Assembly: GCF_009389715.1 (NCBI RefSeq)
Contig: NW_024068198.1
Location: forward strand, 124,001 to 188,000
Reading direction: 5' to 3'
Origin: Phoenix dactylifera
Taxonomy: Eukaryota; Streptophyta; Magnoliopsida; Arecales; Arecaceae
Length of the DNA stretch: 64,000 nt
The translations under genes were made by a program, and so were the position numbers. This document shows, in pieces, positions 30,367 through 42,175 of this stretch. A model generated the notes under the pieces. That model searched no databases. It was not told the DNA's origin and saw only the letters and a program-made list of their open reading frames with translations. The number at the start of each line of letters is the position of its first letter. Positions within the stretch are counted from its first letter, which is position 1.

Positions 30367-33300
30367 CTAACCACAGTCTTGACATGAAATGAGCTTTGCT
30401 TCCTTTTTCATATCTTGATATGAAGCAGGATGGACTGCCAAAATAAGGCCTTTAGGTGGATACAGTATAACAAGACCAAAACCAAAATAAGTGTAGATCC
30501 GACTGTCCTGCCAATTGAACCAATCCGTATCAGGAGAAGAAAAGGAAAGGGGGGCAAAAGTTAAGTCTTAATTGGGATGATGACAAGAAATCTTATATGA
30601 CAAAAAAAATCAAGTCAATCCAAATATACCTCAACTACTTCTTGAACATATTCTACCACTGAGCTTCTAGTCTCGTACACCAAGCATGGGTAAAAAAATT
30701 AAGGCACAAGGACTAGAAACATAAGTAGACAGCTAGTATTCACATGTTACCAACACGAGCTGCAATGTGACTCAAAAGTATGGTTTTCATGAGCAAATAA
30801 AACTAACATTACATATAAAATTGACATTTTCTGAAAAACTATTAAGGTCATAAATTGACATCTTGCAATATCATTTATATTATATGCATCATCCTATCAT
30901 TTGATCAGCAAAATCTGCAAGTAACTTAACTTATAAATTGCAGGACAAGATTTTGCAAGTTTTTTGCTGTCAAGATTTTACAAATTGTCTATGTCCATCC
31001 ATTGAATGATTAAAATAAGGTGTTGCCAGCAGAAGTAAAACCTACTGAAAGTAACCTCTTCAGAAGCCTTCACACCGGTCCTCCTCACAAATTACAGGCA
31101 TACTTGTCACTCCATAGGCTTTTCTTTTCCAGACAAACCCGAGTTTACTTTTTAAAGAGGTCACTCCTTTAGGCTTTCATGATTCAGGAAGAAGCCTCAG
31201 ATCTTGATAAGAAACACTAGACCAGCTAATATCATAATTTGACACCAAAGTCCTTCAGCAATGTTTTAAACTGCTCAACTTGCTTTCTCCAAGCAATTAA
31301 CCAACTTGTGGATGACCTACAAATCTCAGTCAGAAGATCAAAAGAAAAATAAAGACTAGTTTCTCTTTAACGATAGCGATAATGATGTTACTCCTAGATG
31401 GCTTGTGCAGCCCCGGCATTCAAACCTCAGTGCAGCTTACAAATAAACCATGGCATCAATAACCAGTGTGTGTTTCCCATCTAGTCACAAGAACTAAATA
31501 TTCCCATCAACCACAGGTTATTGCATTCTTCATTAGTAAATAATAGAGATTTTGTAGCAGAAGATGCAGGATGGTGGCAATGCCCTTCTCGGCATCAAGT
31601 AGCCAAGCTTCTGTGGCAGCTTCAACATGCATAAAAAACTTCCTATGTTATGCACCTGTCAAAAGAATACACCAAAAAAATTAAACAAATGTTTGAAAAA
31701 TAAGGAGCAGCATACAGACCTTAAATACCTGGAAGCTATGAAATTTCAGGAGATGAGGTGCAATCTGATGTATGTGTTATCAAGTGTAAGTAGAATAGGC
31801 AGTACATTTCCTCTTTCAGACAAGATCAACTCCAAATGAGCTTGCTTGCTTGCTTGGCTATCAGCTCTATTACAAGCTTCCATCTATTCCAAATCCTGAT
31901 ATAAGAGAATCCATCCGTGCATCCAAGTACAGGCAACTTCTACCATTATGTCCTGTCATCCCATAGCCCTAGGGCACGCCTAGTGCTTGTAATCATCCAT
32001 GTCCCATGAACATGTGTAGCGGCAACCCATACACGTGTGCATATATTTACGGCTCAAAATATCCAACAACCAATGGCACGTACACAAGCCACACCACAAT
32101 CTGATTACTCAAACCATCAAATAGATTGACCAAATATAAACTCACCTCCTCCTATCCACTGCATATGGAGCACATATATGCAATCTCAAAAGATAACATA
32201 CACGATGATAGCTCACATACATGATAATAGTTGTTTCTATTACAGGGTGATGTCGTGGGCGCAATCATGACCGTTCTCACCACATGCTCTCCTTATTGAT
32301 GCAGTGTTCTTTATGATGGAATTTAACAAGAGCAGGGGAAAAGCCTTAAGCTCAATTGCCAGATCAACATACTTTCTCCTCAGACCAAAGATCTAAACTT
32401 TACCACCCTTTATACCAAGTCCACAAATAAGCGTGACATATAATCCAGTTTCTTCTTCTCCAGTTGTATCCAAGAGCAGGCCCATTGCATGGACATTCCA
32501 GGTTTTGTAAATGAGTAAAGCACCACTGTGTCATGAAAACATGATTTGCCATGCTCGGATACAGGTACCTAATAAGTTGCTATGAGGAAAAGCTTGTACC
32601 CAGTGGAAAATCCTACCGAATTGATCTAGTAAAGTTTGTACCTACTGTGTCAGTGCACAGGATTAAACCAAAAAAAAGGATCATCTAATGTACGTGGAAC
32701 GAATCAAATCGTTTCCGTGACATTACTAACCATGAATCTCTTACCAAATGTTAGTGATTACATATTTGTGGGAAAAAATATTGGACTTTTACAAACTCTA
32801 CCTGCCATTTTGCACTGCTTTTATTTGATACCACGAGGTTGGGCTTCAAGCTCCTCCAGAATGTCCCTGCAGTTCTTTGGCCATGTCATCTATGAGCCTT
32901 CTCTTTCCTGTTGCTTTGTTCCCAACCAAAACTATTGATAACTTTTATTAATAATAATGAAGAGAAAAGAGGAAAGAATGGGAAAATCCTTGTGCTATGG
33001 ACCGCTTGGAGAACCAAACAAATGACAGAAGAACTACGGTGTAGATGGAACTTCCTAGTAGTTAGTCTTCGTTAGAACATGCGGTTAGAAAGAAATATAG
33101 GATCTTTGTCAACAAATCCTCTTTGGCTATGTCACTATCAACAAAATCAGTCAGCTTTTCCAGAAGGGTTTGGCATTGATGCCCCAAAATAAAATGCTAC
33201 GAAGCACAGAAACAAATGGATGGATTATTGGAATATGAAAACTAATCAGAAAAATTCAAAATTAAAATAGACTCAAAAACACAGTATGAGAAATATACTG

Positions 33301-33757
33301 ACTATATAGTATCCAAGTCTTGCAACATTTGAGATTGATAAATCAGATAGTCCCTGCAGAAGTATCATATACAAAGATTAAGAAAGATTATTTTGATTTC
33401 AAAATTGTGGAAGTGATGTAGTTAGGTTGGCTGTTTACAAAATGGGTAAAAACAGCTGGTGTTTGTCTAATCAGTTCAGTATTATTTACACTCAAAACTC
33501 TCACTTGGACCAGTCAATAAAGTCGAAAAAAAAAAGACCGAAAAAAAGGGTCTAATTCTAGACGCCCACCGTGGGGCTCGAACCCACGACCACAAGGTTA
33601 AGAGCCTTGCGCTCTACCAACTGAGCTAGACGGGCGCTCTAACCAAAAACTCAAATCAAAGATATATATCTTTAACATGATGACGTCTTTCCGCCAGCAA
33701 ATTTCCAAACTTGGAGATTTCTTGAACATCTGAAACATATTCTGGACTTCCTGAAAC
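30367..33757 (-). other. Possible exons of one or two unidentified minus-strand genes
   Basis: Four stretches look exon-like on the minus strand. 33677-33757 is a phase-0 81-base exon (VSGSPEYVSDVQEISKFGNL in part) behind a TGTGCAG acceptor. About 31560-31630 encodes FFMHVEAATEAWLLDAEKG. 31232-31316 follows a TTTGTAG acceptor, encodes SSTSWLIAWRKQVEQF and more, and ends in TGA. 30367-30507 follows a TTGGCAG acceptor, encodes a hydrophobic YFGFGLVILYPPKGLILAV segment and ends in TAG; a short upstream piece (SSVVEYVQEVVE) ends at a GTATAT donor near 30630. A first exon might lie near 37870-37900 (MIAATTV, followed by GTGAGA). I do not recognise the protein. Two stop-containing ends suggest two genes, alternative ends, or that some calls are wrong. 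Confidence 0.3.
33563..33635 (-). tRNA. tRNA-Lys (anticodon CTT)
   Basis: 73-base nuclear-type tRNA gene. The 7-bp acceptor stem is GCCCGTC pairing with GGTGGGC (two G-U pairs), the discriminator is G, the D arm holds the A box TAGCTCAGTTGG, the anticodon loop reads CTCTTAA (anticodon CTT), and the T arm holds the B box GGTTCGAGCCC. No intron. Runs of T follow on the minus strand (plus-strand 33541-33547 and 33526-33535), suitable as a Pol III terminator. It lies on the same strand as the possible exons around it and could sit in an intron. Confidence 0.96.
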
Positions 33758-34820
33758 CTGCACACCATATAAGATAGGTATAAAGGGCCATAAAATATCG
33801 CAGGCTTATCTTGAAACCATAAAACTAAATAAATGAAAAAGGTGCCTTCTTCTTTCCAGTTTATTTACTGCACTACTATACCATCATACTAACGCATGTG
33901 AGGCCATTAAATTTGTCAAGCATGAGTTCCACAACTGAAGATTAAGACAAAAGTTGTAATTATTGCCAGAAAAATGGGACAAATTAGGTACCAAAAAATA
34001 ATTAAATTAAAATCACGCGAACTGACATTTGGTATCCTTGCTTAATACGCCATCGCTTGTCGTATGAATGACTTTCAATAGAAAAAACAAATGTTATGTA
34101 CAGATCCAGATTAAAATACTATATAATATGAAGAAAATACTTAGAAATGTTTTTAAGGACTACTTTAATATAATGTGTTAACTAGCATATGTTGTTAATA
34201 ATCAATTATTTTTAAACATTAGACTCAAGAATTCAGGCAAGTGTTCGTAACAAGCAACTCTACCAAATAGTGATTCCATATCACAAATTAGAGACAAAGA
34301 ATTAATCAATAACTAGTGAAATTTCTAACTAGCATGTTATAATTTGGGCAGGTGTTAAGGAACAAATGACACAGATTGGGGGGAGTGAAGTGGATTGTAA
34401 CATGCTTGTTTGACTCAAACCAGACCACGGCAAGCTGTTTGGCTGCTTGCTAGTCAGCAAGGTTCATAGATAGGCTGCTTAGTTGTGAATCGTAGAACAT
34501 GACAGCTGCCTTATGAAACATCGATTCATGCCAGATTGAGAGTTTAGAAGGAAAAAGGATTTAGAGAAATGAGTCTTCTCACAGTTTAATCAGGACTACT
34601 TAAACTAGTTTCAGTTGGATCTAAGTTCTTCTTAAACTTGGTTGCTTCAGCCTTCACCCATAAGATATTTCCTGAGAAGAGTTTCTCTCCTAGAGAAATA
34701 GGCGCCGTGCGCCCTCTAAATAATCAGGAATCTTCATCTTAGAGGTTGAATGAGTTGTCTCTTAAATTCGTAAAATAAAATATTATATAGTTGGTACTTG
34801 AGTTGGTGTGTTAGGCAGTC
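33640..34820. other. AT-rich region, no gene recognised apart from a possible exon
   Basis: Apart from the possible exon at 33677-33757 nothing was recognised. If the minus-strand gene is real this would be intron. Confidence 0.4.
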
Positions 34821-34834
34821 AAAAAGGCCTATAA

Positions 34835-35725
34835 TTCGCTGTGGGTGGGCGAGGAGGACCTGGCAGTTGTCGAGGTTCCCACAGGGTGCCTGAGGCAAAG
34901 GGACCAGTTTGTGCAGGCCGTCTGGCAAAGGTCCGGCAGGCCCCAGCTGCATCATTTGGCTTTTAGAACTATCTGTATTGCCCACCAAATTTGGTTGACC
35001 AGAAATGCTCGAACATTCGGCGAGTGCAGCCCGTCTCCTAGGTTCACGATAGAGCGGGCCGAGCACAAGCAGCGGAGTTCATTCGAGGCACCAGTGTAGA
35101 TGGGCCTTTGATAGCTAGAAATATCTGAGACTCTCCTTTTGCTCAGATAGCGCCACGGACGGTGTTCTTTACTTGGAAGCCTCCACCCCCTAGCTTCTTG
35201 AAGGTCAATTTTAACAGATTGGCTTTGGATGAAGGGAATAGAGGGGGCGCGGGCTTTGTTATCAAGGACTCACGTTTGAAGGTGGCGGCCGCTGGTGGCT
35301 GTTAGCTCTCATACACCACTGTTTTCGGAGCCGAGCTAGGAGTAGCCTGAGTGGGTATTCGCTATGCTCGCCGCGTTTTGCAGGCCGATTCTATCATTTT
35401 GGAGGATAACTCGGTCACTATAGTAGGTTGGATTTAGGAGGATCCGAGTGGTTTGGGTTAGGACCACCCCAGCTTCGGGATATTTGAGCGATGGCTCGAA
35501 ACGGGATGACGTTCCAAGCCAAGCACATTTTTAGAGAGGCCAATGGCACTGCAGATTGGGTAGCCGCGTATGTGGCTAACCACTCTGGCGGCACATTGTG
35601 GACTCAAAAAGAAGATTTGCCTAGGATATTTCGTGATTTATTGTTTTCTGATCTTATTGGGTGTGTCCGAACTCGTGTAGTCTGACTCGCCCCCTTAGCG
35701 CAACAAAAAAAAAAGAACAAGAAAA
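34835..35725 (+). mobile_element. 5'-truncated LINE with 14-bp target duplication
   Basis: 3' end of a plant L1-type non-LTR element, about 890 bp. It ends in an A-rich tail (35701-35730). The 14-bp duplication AAAAAGGCCTATAA lies at 34821-34834 and 35726-35739 and overlaps the tail. Coding relics in order: the end of the RT/zinc-binding part (AHQIWLTRNARTFGE, ERA), then a C-terminal RNase H domain (FLKVNFNRLALDEGNRGGAG, later HIFREANGTADWVAAYVANH and GCVRTRVV). In-frame stops interrupt the RNase H, so it was or became defective. The TSD suggests a fairly recent insertion. Confidence 0.88.
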
Positions 35726-35739
35726 AAAAAGGCCTATAA

Positions 35740-36211
35740 AATAGAAGGCCACTCCCATTATAATGTAACAAATTGGAGAACTACAAGCCTTGCTATTTTA
35801 GAATTCCTCTCCCTCTGCTCCAATCTATTCCCTCTCCTATTCTCACTATTGTAGCATTGTAATTCCTCCCTTTATTCTCTTCGTACAAGCCTCCGCAACC
35901 ATATCATAGCCCTCCGTCTCTAGCTTCCACCAAGCCACAACCCCTTCTCCAAATCCAAGCAATCCAAAATACCCTAACAGCCCTTCATATTCTACAATTT
36001 TTTCCTGTGAGATGAACCTATTTACCTTCATGCCAAAGTTATTTTTATTCTCAATATAAGTATACATCTGCAATCTGCTCTTCTGTAAAGGAATGCTGGC
36101 CAGTTTCTCCGAGATCTTCAATCTCAGAATTTCATCATCGCATTAGACCATTTTGTTGGGTCTCCCTCCGTCTTTACAATCATTCTAGGCAAGAATTTTC
36201 TGCATGGCAGC
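35740..36211. other. Region with an unassigned 91-codon minus-strand frame
   Basis: The minus-strand frame at 35846-36121 (KISEKLASIPLQKSRLQMY..., then LLGYFGLLGFGEGVVAWW) looks more protein-like than average, but I do not recognise it. It stops upstream, and the solo LTR was inserted just beyond. It may be an old coding or transposon relic. Confidence 0.3.
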
Positions 36212-37009
36212 TGTTACGGGGGAACTTAGCCACCATGCCCCACGTGACCGGCACGCGCGCCCGGGAAGACTACGGCTGCCCCTTGATCCAGCAATCCGAC
36301 CTCGGGTCGGATATCTTCGGCTCCGCAGCCCGACCCCGAGTCGGCTGCCCCTTGATCCAGCAATCCGACCTTGGGTCGGATATCTTCGGCTCCGCAGCCC
36401 GACCCCGAGTCGGCTGCCCCTTGATCCAGCAATCCGACCTTGGGTCGGATATCTTCGGCTCCGCAGCCCGACCCCGAGTCGGCTGCCCCTTGATCCAGCA
36501 ATCCGACCCCGAGTCGGCAATCTCTGACAACAACAGACTGTTCCCCTGAGGCACGCCGCGGCCCCCTGCTCCACTACTCCCTGCAACGGCCGTATCCGAC
36601 GCTGTTTCACGATCCCCTGTAACAGCCGTACAAAGCGGAACTCCACTGCGCCCTGCCATAGCCGTACCCAGCGCTGCCCCACGACGCCCTGTAACGGCCA
36701 TGTCAGTGGCAACCCCATCGCGCCACACGATGACCAATCCCCAAAAGAACCCCCCAGCCTGGTATATATGCGGCTGGGGGGGAAGGGGGAGGGTAAGCAA
36801 GATTTTCCAGAGTATCATCTTACCTGCTACCTCTCCTTCTCCTTCGATCTTTTCTAACTTGATCGTCGGAGGGCCCCCACTACCCCGGTGGTGGTGCGAG
36901 GCTTGCTTGCAGGTTTCCCGGCGGAAGGTGGAGCACAACCGAAGCAATTCAAAGGGAACCCCGTTCACACCGCTGTGCCAATCGTTCTCGGTTTGAACCC
37001 CCAGCAACA
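36212..37009 (+). mobile_element. Solo LTR (probably Ty3/gypsy) with TSD GCAGC
   Basis: A 798-bp stretch starts TGTTACGGGG and ends CAGCAACA, flanked by GCAGC at 36207-36211 and 37010-37014. It has LTR anatomy: a GC-rich U3 with tandem repeats, a TATA box (GGTATATATGCGG near 36760-36772), and downstream a GATCGTCGGAGGGCCCCCAC block of the kind common in the R/U5 of monocot gypsy LTRs. No second LTR or coding region is near, so it arose by LTR-LTR recombination. The several long open frames here come from the repeats and are not genes. Confidence 0.85.
36276..36523 (+). repeat. 69-bp tandem repeat in the U3 of the solo LTR
   Basis: Units start with CTGCCCCTTGATCC at 36276, 36345, 36414 and 36483 (exact 69-base period; the fourth is partial). 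Each unit contains two dyads, CCGACCTTGGGTCGG and CCCGACCCCGAGTCGG-like. Units are almost identical, so amplification was recent or homogenised. A 69-base period is 23 codons, which explains the open frames. Confidence 0.93.
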
Positions 37010-37014
37010 GCAGC

Positions 37015-38196
37015 AAATGCAACTTCCTCATTCTTTTCAATGCTTTCCATCTTACTTTCCTCCCTCGCTTACAACTTCTTCATAGCAAATGCAACACACC
37101 ACCAGTTTCCCTTCTTCCTAGCTCCATATATAATCCATCTTGAGCATTCTGCTAGCTTGATTTCAATAACAACCTTCACCAATTTCCCGAAAGAAATTTG
37201 ATTGTCATCCAAATTCCAGAATCTGCTCTTCCCAGTCTATATTTAAAGAAACAATATCATGCTCCAATCACAAATTATTCATGACATCTGGAGGAATATC
37301 TTTGCAAGGCCTGGTTTTCAATTTAATCATGCACCGTCCAAGTTCAGGATTTCAGGCAGTCAACACAATTTCTTTTTTCAAAAAAAAAAAGGAATAAATA
37401 TCCAAGGATTTCACCAAAGTCTCAACCTCTTGATCCAGGACAAAACTATCAGCAGCAATAAGATGAATTAGTTTAAAAATTCTGCAATGGCAAAACTATC
37501 AAATCACTAATCTCCATAAGTAGCATCCCAGAAGCCTAGAATCACTTTCCATAGACTAAATATAAGAAATTAATATGCGATCCATCAGAAATTGTACCCT
37601 GATCTATTAACACCCTAAAATCACCTAGAAAGTAAAGTCAAAACCTAAATCAATCAAATCCAGGGGCAATTCAATGAGACATAATATTAAAGAGCACAGA
37701 TTCATGAAATAGATAGAAAGAACAAAATTGACCATCTTCCACATGACTAACAGACAGAACTCTATTTAAATTTCAAAATTAAAAAGCAAAAATTGTGAAT
37801 TACTAAAAAATACAGATTCAATGATAGGATCATGAGAGGGGAAAAGTGGAATAGATCCTTCTCACGACCGTTGTTGCCGCAATCATCGCTGAGTCTTCTC
37901 CTTCGAATCTTCTTCTCTTCGAGACCGGAGTTGAGGGAAAAAGCCAAACTCTCCCTCCAAGATCCGAGAGAGAAGAAACAATGAGAAAAAACGTTTGGAG
38001 GGAAAGGAATGAGGCGTACGACGTTCCCGCCACTTATTGGTGGCAGCTTAGGCTCCCTTTTTCCTTCAAAAAATACCCTTCCCGCCACTTGCATAGTAAC
38101 TTATATGCGGAACGCCAGATCTTCCCCCATAACCGCCCCTTAAATTCATATTACATTAATTTAAGATAATGGCCGTTTAATAGTTTCAAGAAGGGA
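37015..38196. other. Host DNA with a possible promoter/first exon on the minus strand
   Basis: Around 37860-38090 the minus strand becomes GC-richer and resembles a promoter and 5' UTR (CT/GA-rich leader, then an ATG at about 37891 reading MIAATTVV). This could start the possible minus-strand gene. The rest is AT-rich without features. Confidence 0.3.
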
Positions 38197-38470
38197 TGTG
38201 AGGATCCGTGAGGACATGTGTTTAGTTCCAAATCAAAAAACTCAAATGATACATCTCAGTTAGCTATTTTGAGGAAGGTTTTGAATTGTTACAAATAATA
38301 TTAAAGTAAATCTGGCATATAACCTATGCAGACTGAAAGATACTACAGTACGGACAGCACCGAGCAATTAGGGCTGATTGTCGCTTATGATTAAATTCGA
38401 ATGGATTTAAAATCTTAATCTTTAGTCTAACGAGAATGCTAGAGCTTAAACAAGCCTAACGAGTACGTTA
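38197..38470 (+). mobile_element. TRIM family copy D (degenerate)
   Basis: One recognisable LTR (38197-38293, TGTGAGGATCC to ATTGTTACA) and part of the interior (TAACCTATGCAGACTGAAAG, GGGCTGATTGTCGC, then the TTAAATTCGAATGGATTT block). The second LTR is lost or unrecognisable. Oldest-looking member together with copy A. Confidence 0.7.
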
Positions 38471-39899
38471 GAGTCATATAGTATATTCCGATAACAACGT
38501 ATTTTTAAAAATAAAAAAATAGTATATTTTTTATTTTTAATTATTTAAAAAAATGAACACTAAGAAAAATATAATAAAATAAGAAATCCGTTCCTTATTT
38601 TGTTTCCTTTGTTGCCCACCCCCGTGTGATCCGTTACCCTATCTCGGTGCCTCATCTTTTTTTGGCTCTCTACCAGCCCCACTCCAAGACAACTGTCCCC
38701 ACTCCTTGCATGTCAAATCTCCGTCTCTTCTGAATCCCGTCATCGTCTCTATCTTATCCATGCCTGCGTCACTGCCTCCTCATCCCCTCCTTGCTTCCCT
38801 CGTCATCAAGAAATGAAGGATATCATGCCTCCATTGTCATTTCATCGAACAAGTTGTTGGAGAGAGCAAAAGAGGAAAGGAGCAGCAAGAAGAGTCTTGG
38901 TGAAATGGTTGGCAAACGGGTTCGGATAGCTCAAAATCCAGCGCTCACGGAAGTCTCCAAGCTTGACCCCACCCAGAGCTTTCCTGGTGTCAAAGACCAT
39001 AACAAGTGCTAATCACCGGATCACGTTAATCATGAAATTAAATGCAAAGGCGTTAAAATCTAAGATGGTCTTGAAGACTTGTAATGCATCTTCCATGCTC
39101 GAACACTTAACCGGGCATATTCAAAAGCATACTTCTCATATAGAAGGCAGCGGCGGCGGCAATAATCCAAACTTCAAACAAACACATAGCATTGTTGTTT
39201 CTCCTCCAAAGCCTAAACATTTGCACAAGAAGCTAGGACCTTGCGAACATGTTCCCAACCACTTGGAAATTGGTTCGCATCCTTTGATTTAAACACACCA
39301 AGTCCTTCTCATGGAAACCTAGATGGAAAGTGCCTGATACTTTAGTGTGTCGCTCGAGACATTATTTCTCTCAGGCATTATCTCAAAAGCTTGATGAGCG
39401 GGACAAAGCCGAGCACAGTTCCCGTAGAGATTAGTCAAATAATTCTCCTGGGTAACATCAAGTTAAGAGTGTTCTGTTTAAGCATGCCATTAATGGCTTT
39501 CGCGAAATTCAAGAGCTGGTAGAATTTTACGGAAAGATTTTTGGGGATGTGACTCCCAACTTATGACACAGGAAGACTCTTTACACAACTAGGTTTCCAC
39601 TATGTTAATTCGAAGGAGTTCATTATGAAGAATAGAGGATGATAGAATTAAGTGATACAAGGTCAGGTGGTTTTATGCTTATAATCTTAGCCTGTGGCAG
39701 AGCTATGTTGCAATACGAGAATGATGATTTAGCCCCAAATCCACTCATCTCTCTCTCGAATTTTTTTTTAAAATTTATTTTTATGGCGGAGGTGATAACA
39801 CTAGCAGCAGGAGGTGGACGGTGGTTGGAATGGGTAGTACCGCCGCTGTCGAATGGGAACCTGGCATTGTCCCTACTCGTCCCTCTTTCGAGGCCTACA
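38471..39899. other. Unassigned region
   Basis: A 109-codon plus-strand frame (38963-39292) has no recognised motif and low support. Very AT-rich at 38470-38580. The rest shows faint retroelement flavour but nothing I can name. Confidence 0.3.
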
Positions 39900-40370
39900 A
39901 TCTCAGCACCACTCGGCCTCGAATGGGATTAGTTGCTGCAGGAGTCACGGTTCTGCGGGAGGCCAAAGTACTGTCGGATTATCAGCTGTAGGGGCAGAGC
40001 TTAGGACAACTTGAGAAAAGCCTTTTCTTTGCGAGACGGAGGCTGAGTGTGAAGCACATCATTCGGGAAGAAAAATTGACCATGATGATAAATTGGATAC
40101 GAGAGGAGGGGTGGAGGAGGGATGCAAGCCCTCTACTCCACGACATCAGACAGATGATGGGAGGCTATTGTGCCATTCAAGTAGTACATGTCTACCGGAA
40201 GACGAACTGCACCGCAGATTAGATCGTCTCCTATGCAGCTTAATACTTCGGAAAGGTTCTATGGACTCATTAAGAAGACTCTTCTGCACCGCTGCGCCAG
40301 GTTCTTGCTCTTGATTCGATGGGTTGCACATACACTAAAGTAAAGTGAGCAGCCGTTGTACCAAAAAAAA
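39900..40370 (+). mobile_element. LINE 3' fragment (RNase H relic)
   Basis: Decayed C-terminal RNase H domain of a non-LTR element. Readable pieces are MMINWIREEGWRRDASPLLH, CAIQVVHVYRKTNCTAD and GCTYTKVK, followed by GCCGTTGTACC and an A run at about 40362-40369. The HVYRKTNCTAD segment corresponds to HIFREANGTAD in the LINE at 34835-35725. Stops and frame changes are present, and no target duplication was found. Confidence 0.7.
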
Positions 40371-42175
40371 TAATTAGTTGCAGCCTAATAATAAAGAGTT
40401 TTGATAAATTTTAGGGCTTAAAAATGAGCCTATTAAAATAAAACTTTTTTTTTCTGTATCTTCTAATTTAGAAAAAATTAGGTGCAACAAAATGTAAGGT
40501 TGATGTAAGAGTAGTCAAGACATAGGATGCAGTCTAATATAACTTCCTTGCTATTTTCCAGAAAAAATACCTCTTTTAACTAGAAAAAAAAAAAACTAAT
40601 CCGTCTCAAGAGATTGAAATCTTATTAGAATAAACAGAGGTGTAATACCATAATTTTATCATTAACTAACGAAAGAAAAATAGGCTAACAATCTTAGTTC
40701 AAGGATTCCTTTATTTTCTTATGCATAGCATTAAAATGAAGAATGGAAATATACATGCCTTCTCAAACTACTCAAAGACACCAATACTTTTTTATTTATC
40801 ATTTCTTTCTCTTGATGAGCTATATGGTGATAACATGCCACTACAAAGGTAGACCTCCCCTAAGAACATACACTTAGGAGAGAGGTTCCAATCCGATAAA
40901 CTAATGAATTCACCATTTTTCTAGTATAACTAGTTGAATAGTCAATACTTGATCAGTAATGTATATACAAAATTATCAACTCTCATCGAGTATCTAATTT
41001 TTCTCTCTAAAAATAAAAACAAAATAGAATCCGGAAAAATTAAAGATGTAATGTAATCATGAGCCGATTATGTATGAAAAATCCTAATTATCTTCTAAAA
41101 CAATAGCTGAGGTAAAAAAAATTTAGAAAGTAATAAAGAGTTGTGGCACTCCATGATAATATCCACTTGTGCAAAGAATATTCTTCTGCGGCCACCAGCC
41201 TGCATGCCATTCGCTTTCATTAAACACAACTTGATGAGCTACTGTGTCTAGATCAGTGCATGGAGCTGGAATGGAAGGAGTAGATGGGCAAATATAGCAG
41301 ACAATATTCAATTTGGATGGGTCATCTTTACGTTATCTGAGTAAAATTTCAAGTCACTTGTTGGAGATGGCAACAGCTAGCCATTTCTAAGTAGGGCAGT
41401 AGTTTGGATCAAGTTCCAATGATTCCAAGATCTTAATAAGGCTGTTATGATGTTATAATGGACTCATGCTTTTGCCACACCACGCCAACCAACCTGCATG
41501 CCATTTTACGTACATAATGTTGGTGTTACAGCTTCATTTTGTTGGAATAAATCTAATCAAATCACTTGGGCATCAGTTAGGTCAAATCATAACCTTTGCT
41601 TTGGACATTACCTTTGATTGTTACAGCCATTTCTAGGAAACTCCTTCGAACTTTGGAACCAAAGACTAAAATAGGAGAGAGTTTTTGGATCTTACTTACA
41701 AATAACTTACAATTGCATTCAAGAAAACAAGAGTCCAGTTAAGCATTGAGGAAGCCAAGTAAGGCTGCTTCCATGGTTACTATATGGCACCTTTAAAGTA
41801 TTAAAGGACAGCATGTTGTGATGGTTGCAATGAAACAAGTCATCTTTCTAATGTCAGTTCATCAGCCACAACTCTGATGTTGTCGTCGGGTTTAATGATA
41901 TTGTCTTTTTTCCCCTCATCATATATATGATCCTATTTAAGGGCCTCCAAACAGTGCAAACCAGGATACCAAACATGGGGCCAAGACAACCAAGCTTGGC
42001 CTAGAATAAAATTGGGGACTAAATTACTTCCATTCATGATAGCTTGATGCCAACCATGAAAACTCATCCACATGGTCCATTTAAACGAGTGTTAGGTGCA
42101 CATGGAGGTGTCTGCAAGGGTAGAAAATGGTGGCAGTACCAATAGAGAATGACGGTTCAGAGAATAACTAGAGCT
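40371..42175. other. AT-rich intergenic region
   Basis: No gene, RNA or complete transposon recognised. A 62-codon minus frame at 41123-41311 has no known motif. Confidence 0.5.

Noticed and set aside
36185-37040. Several overlapping open frames of 91-256 codons
   Set aside because: They come from the 69-bp (23-codon) tandem repeat and GC-rich solo LTR; every frame stays open and none has a domain.
38963-39292. 109-codon frame
   Set aside because: No known motif and overlapping frames of similar quality; could be a relic but cannot be supported as a gene.
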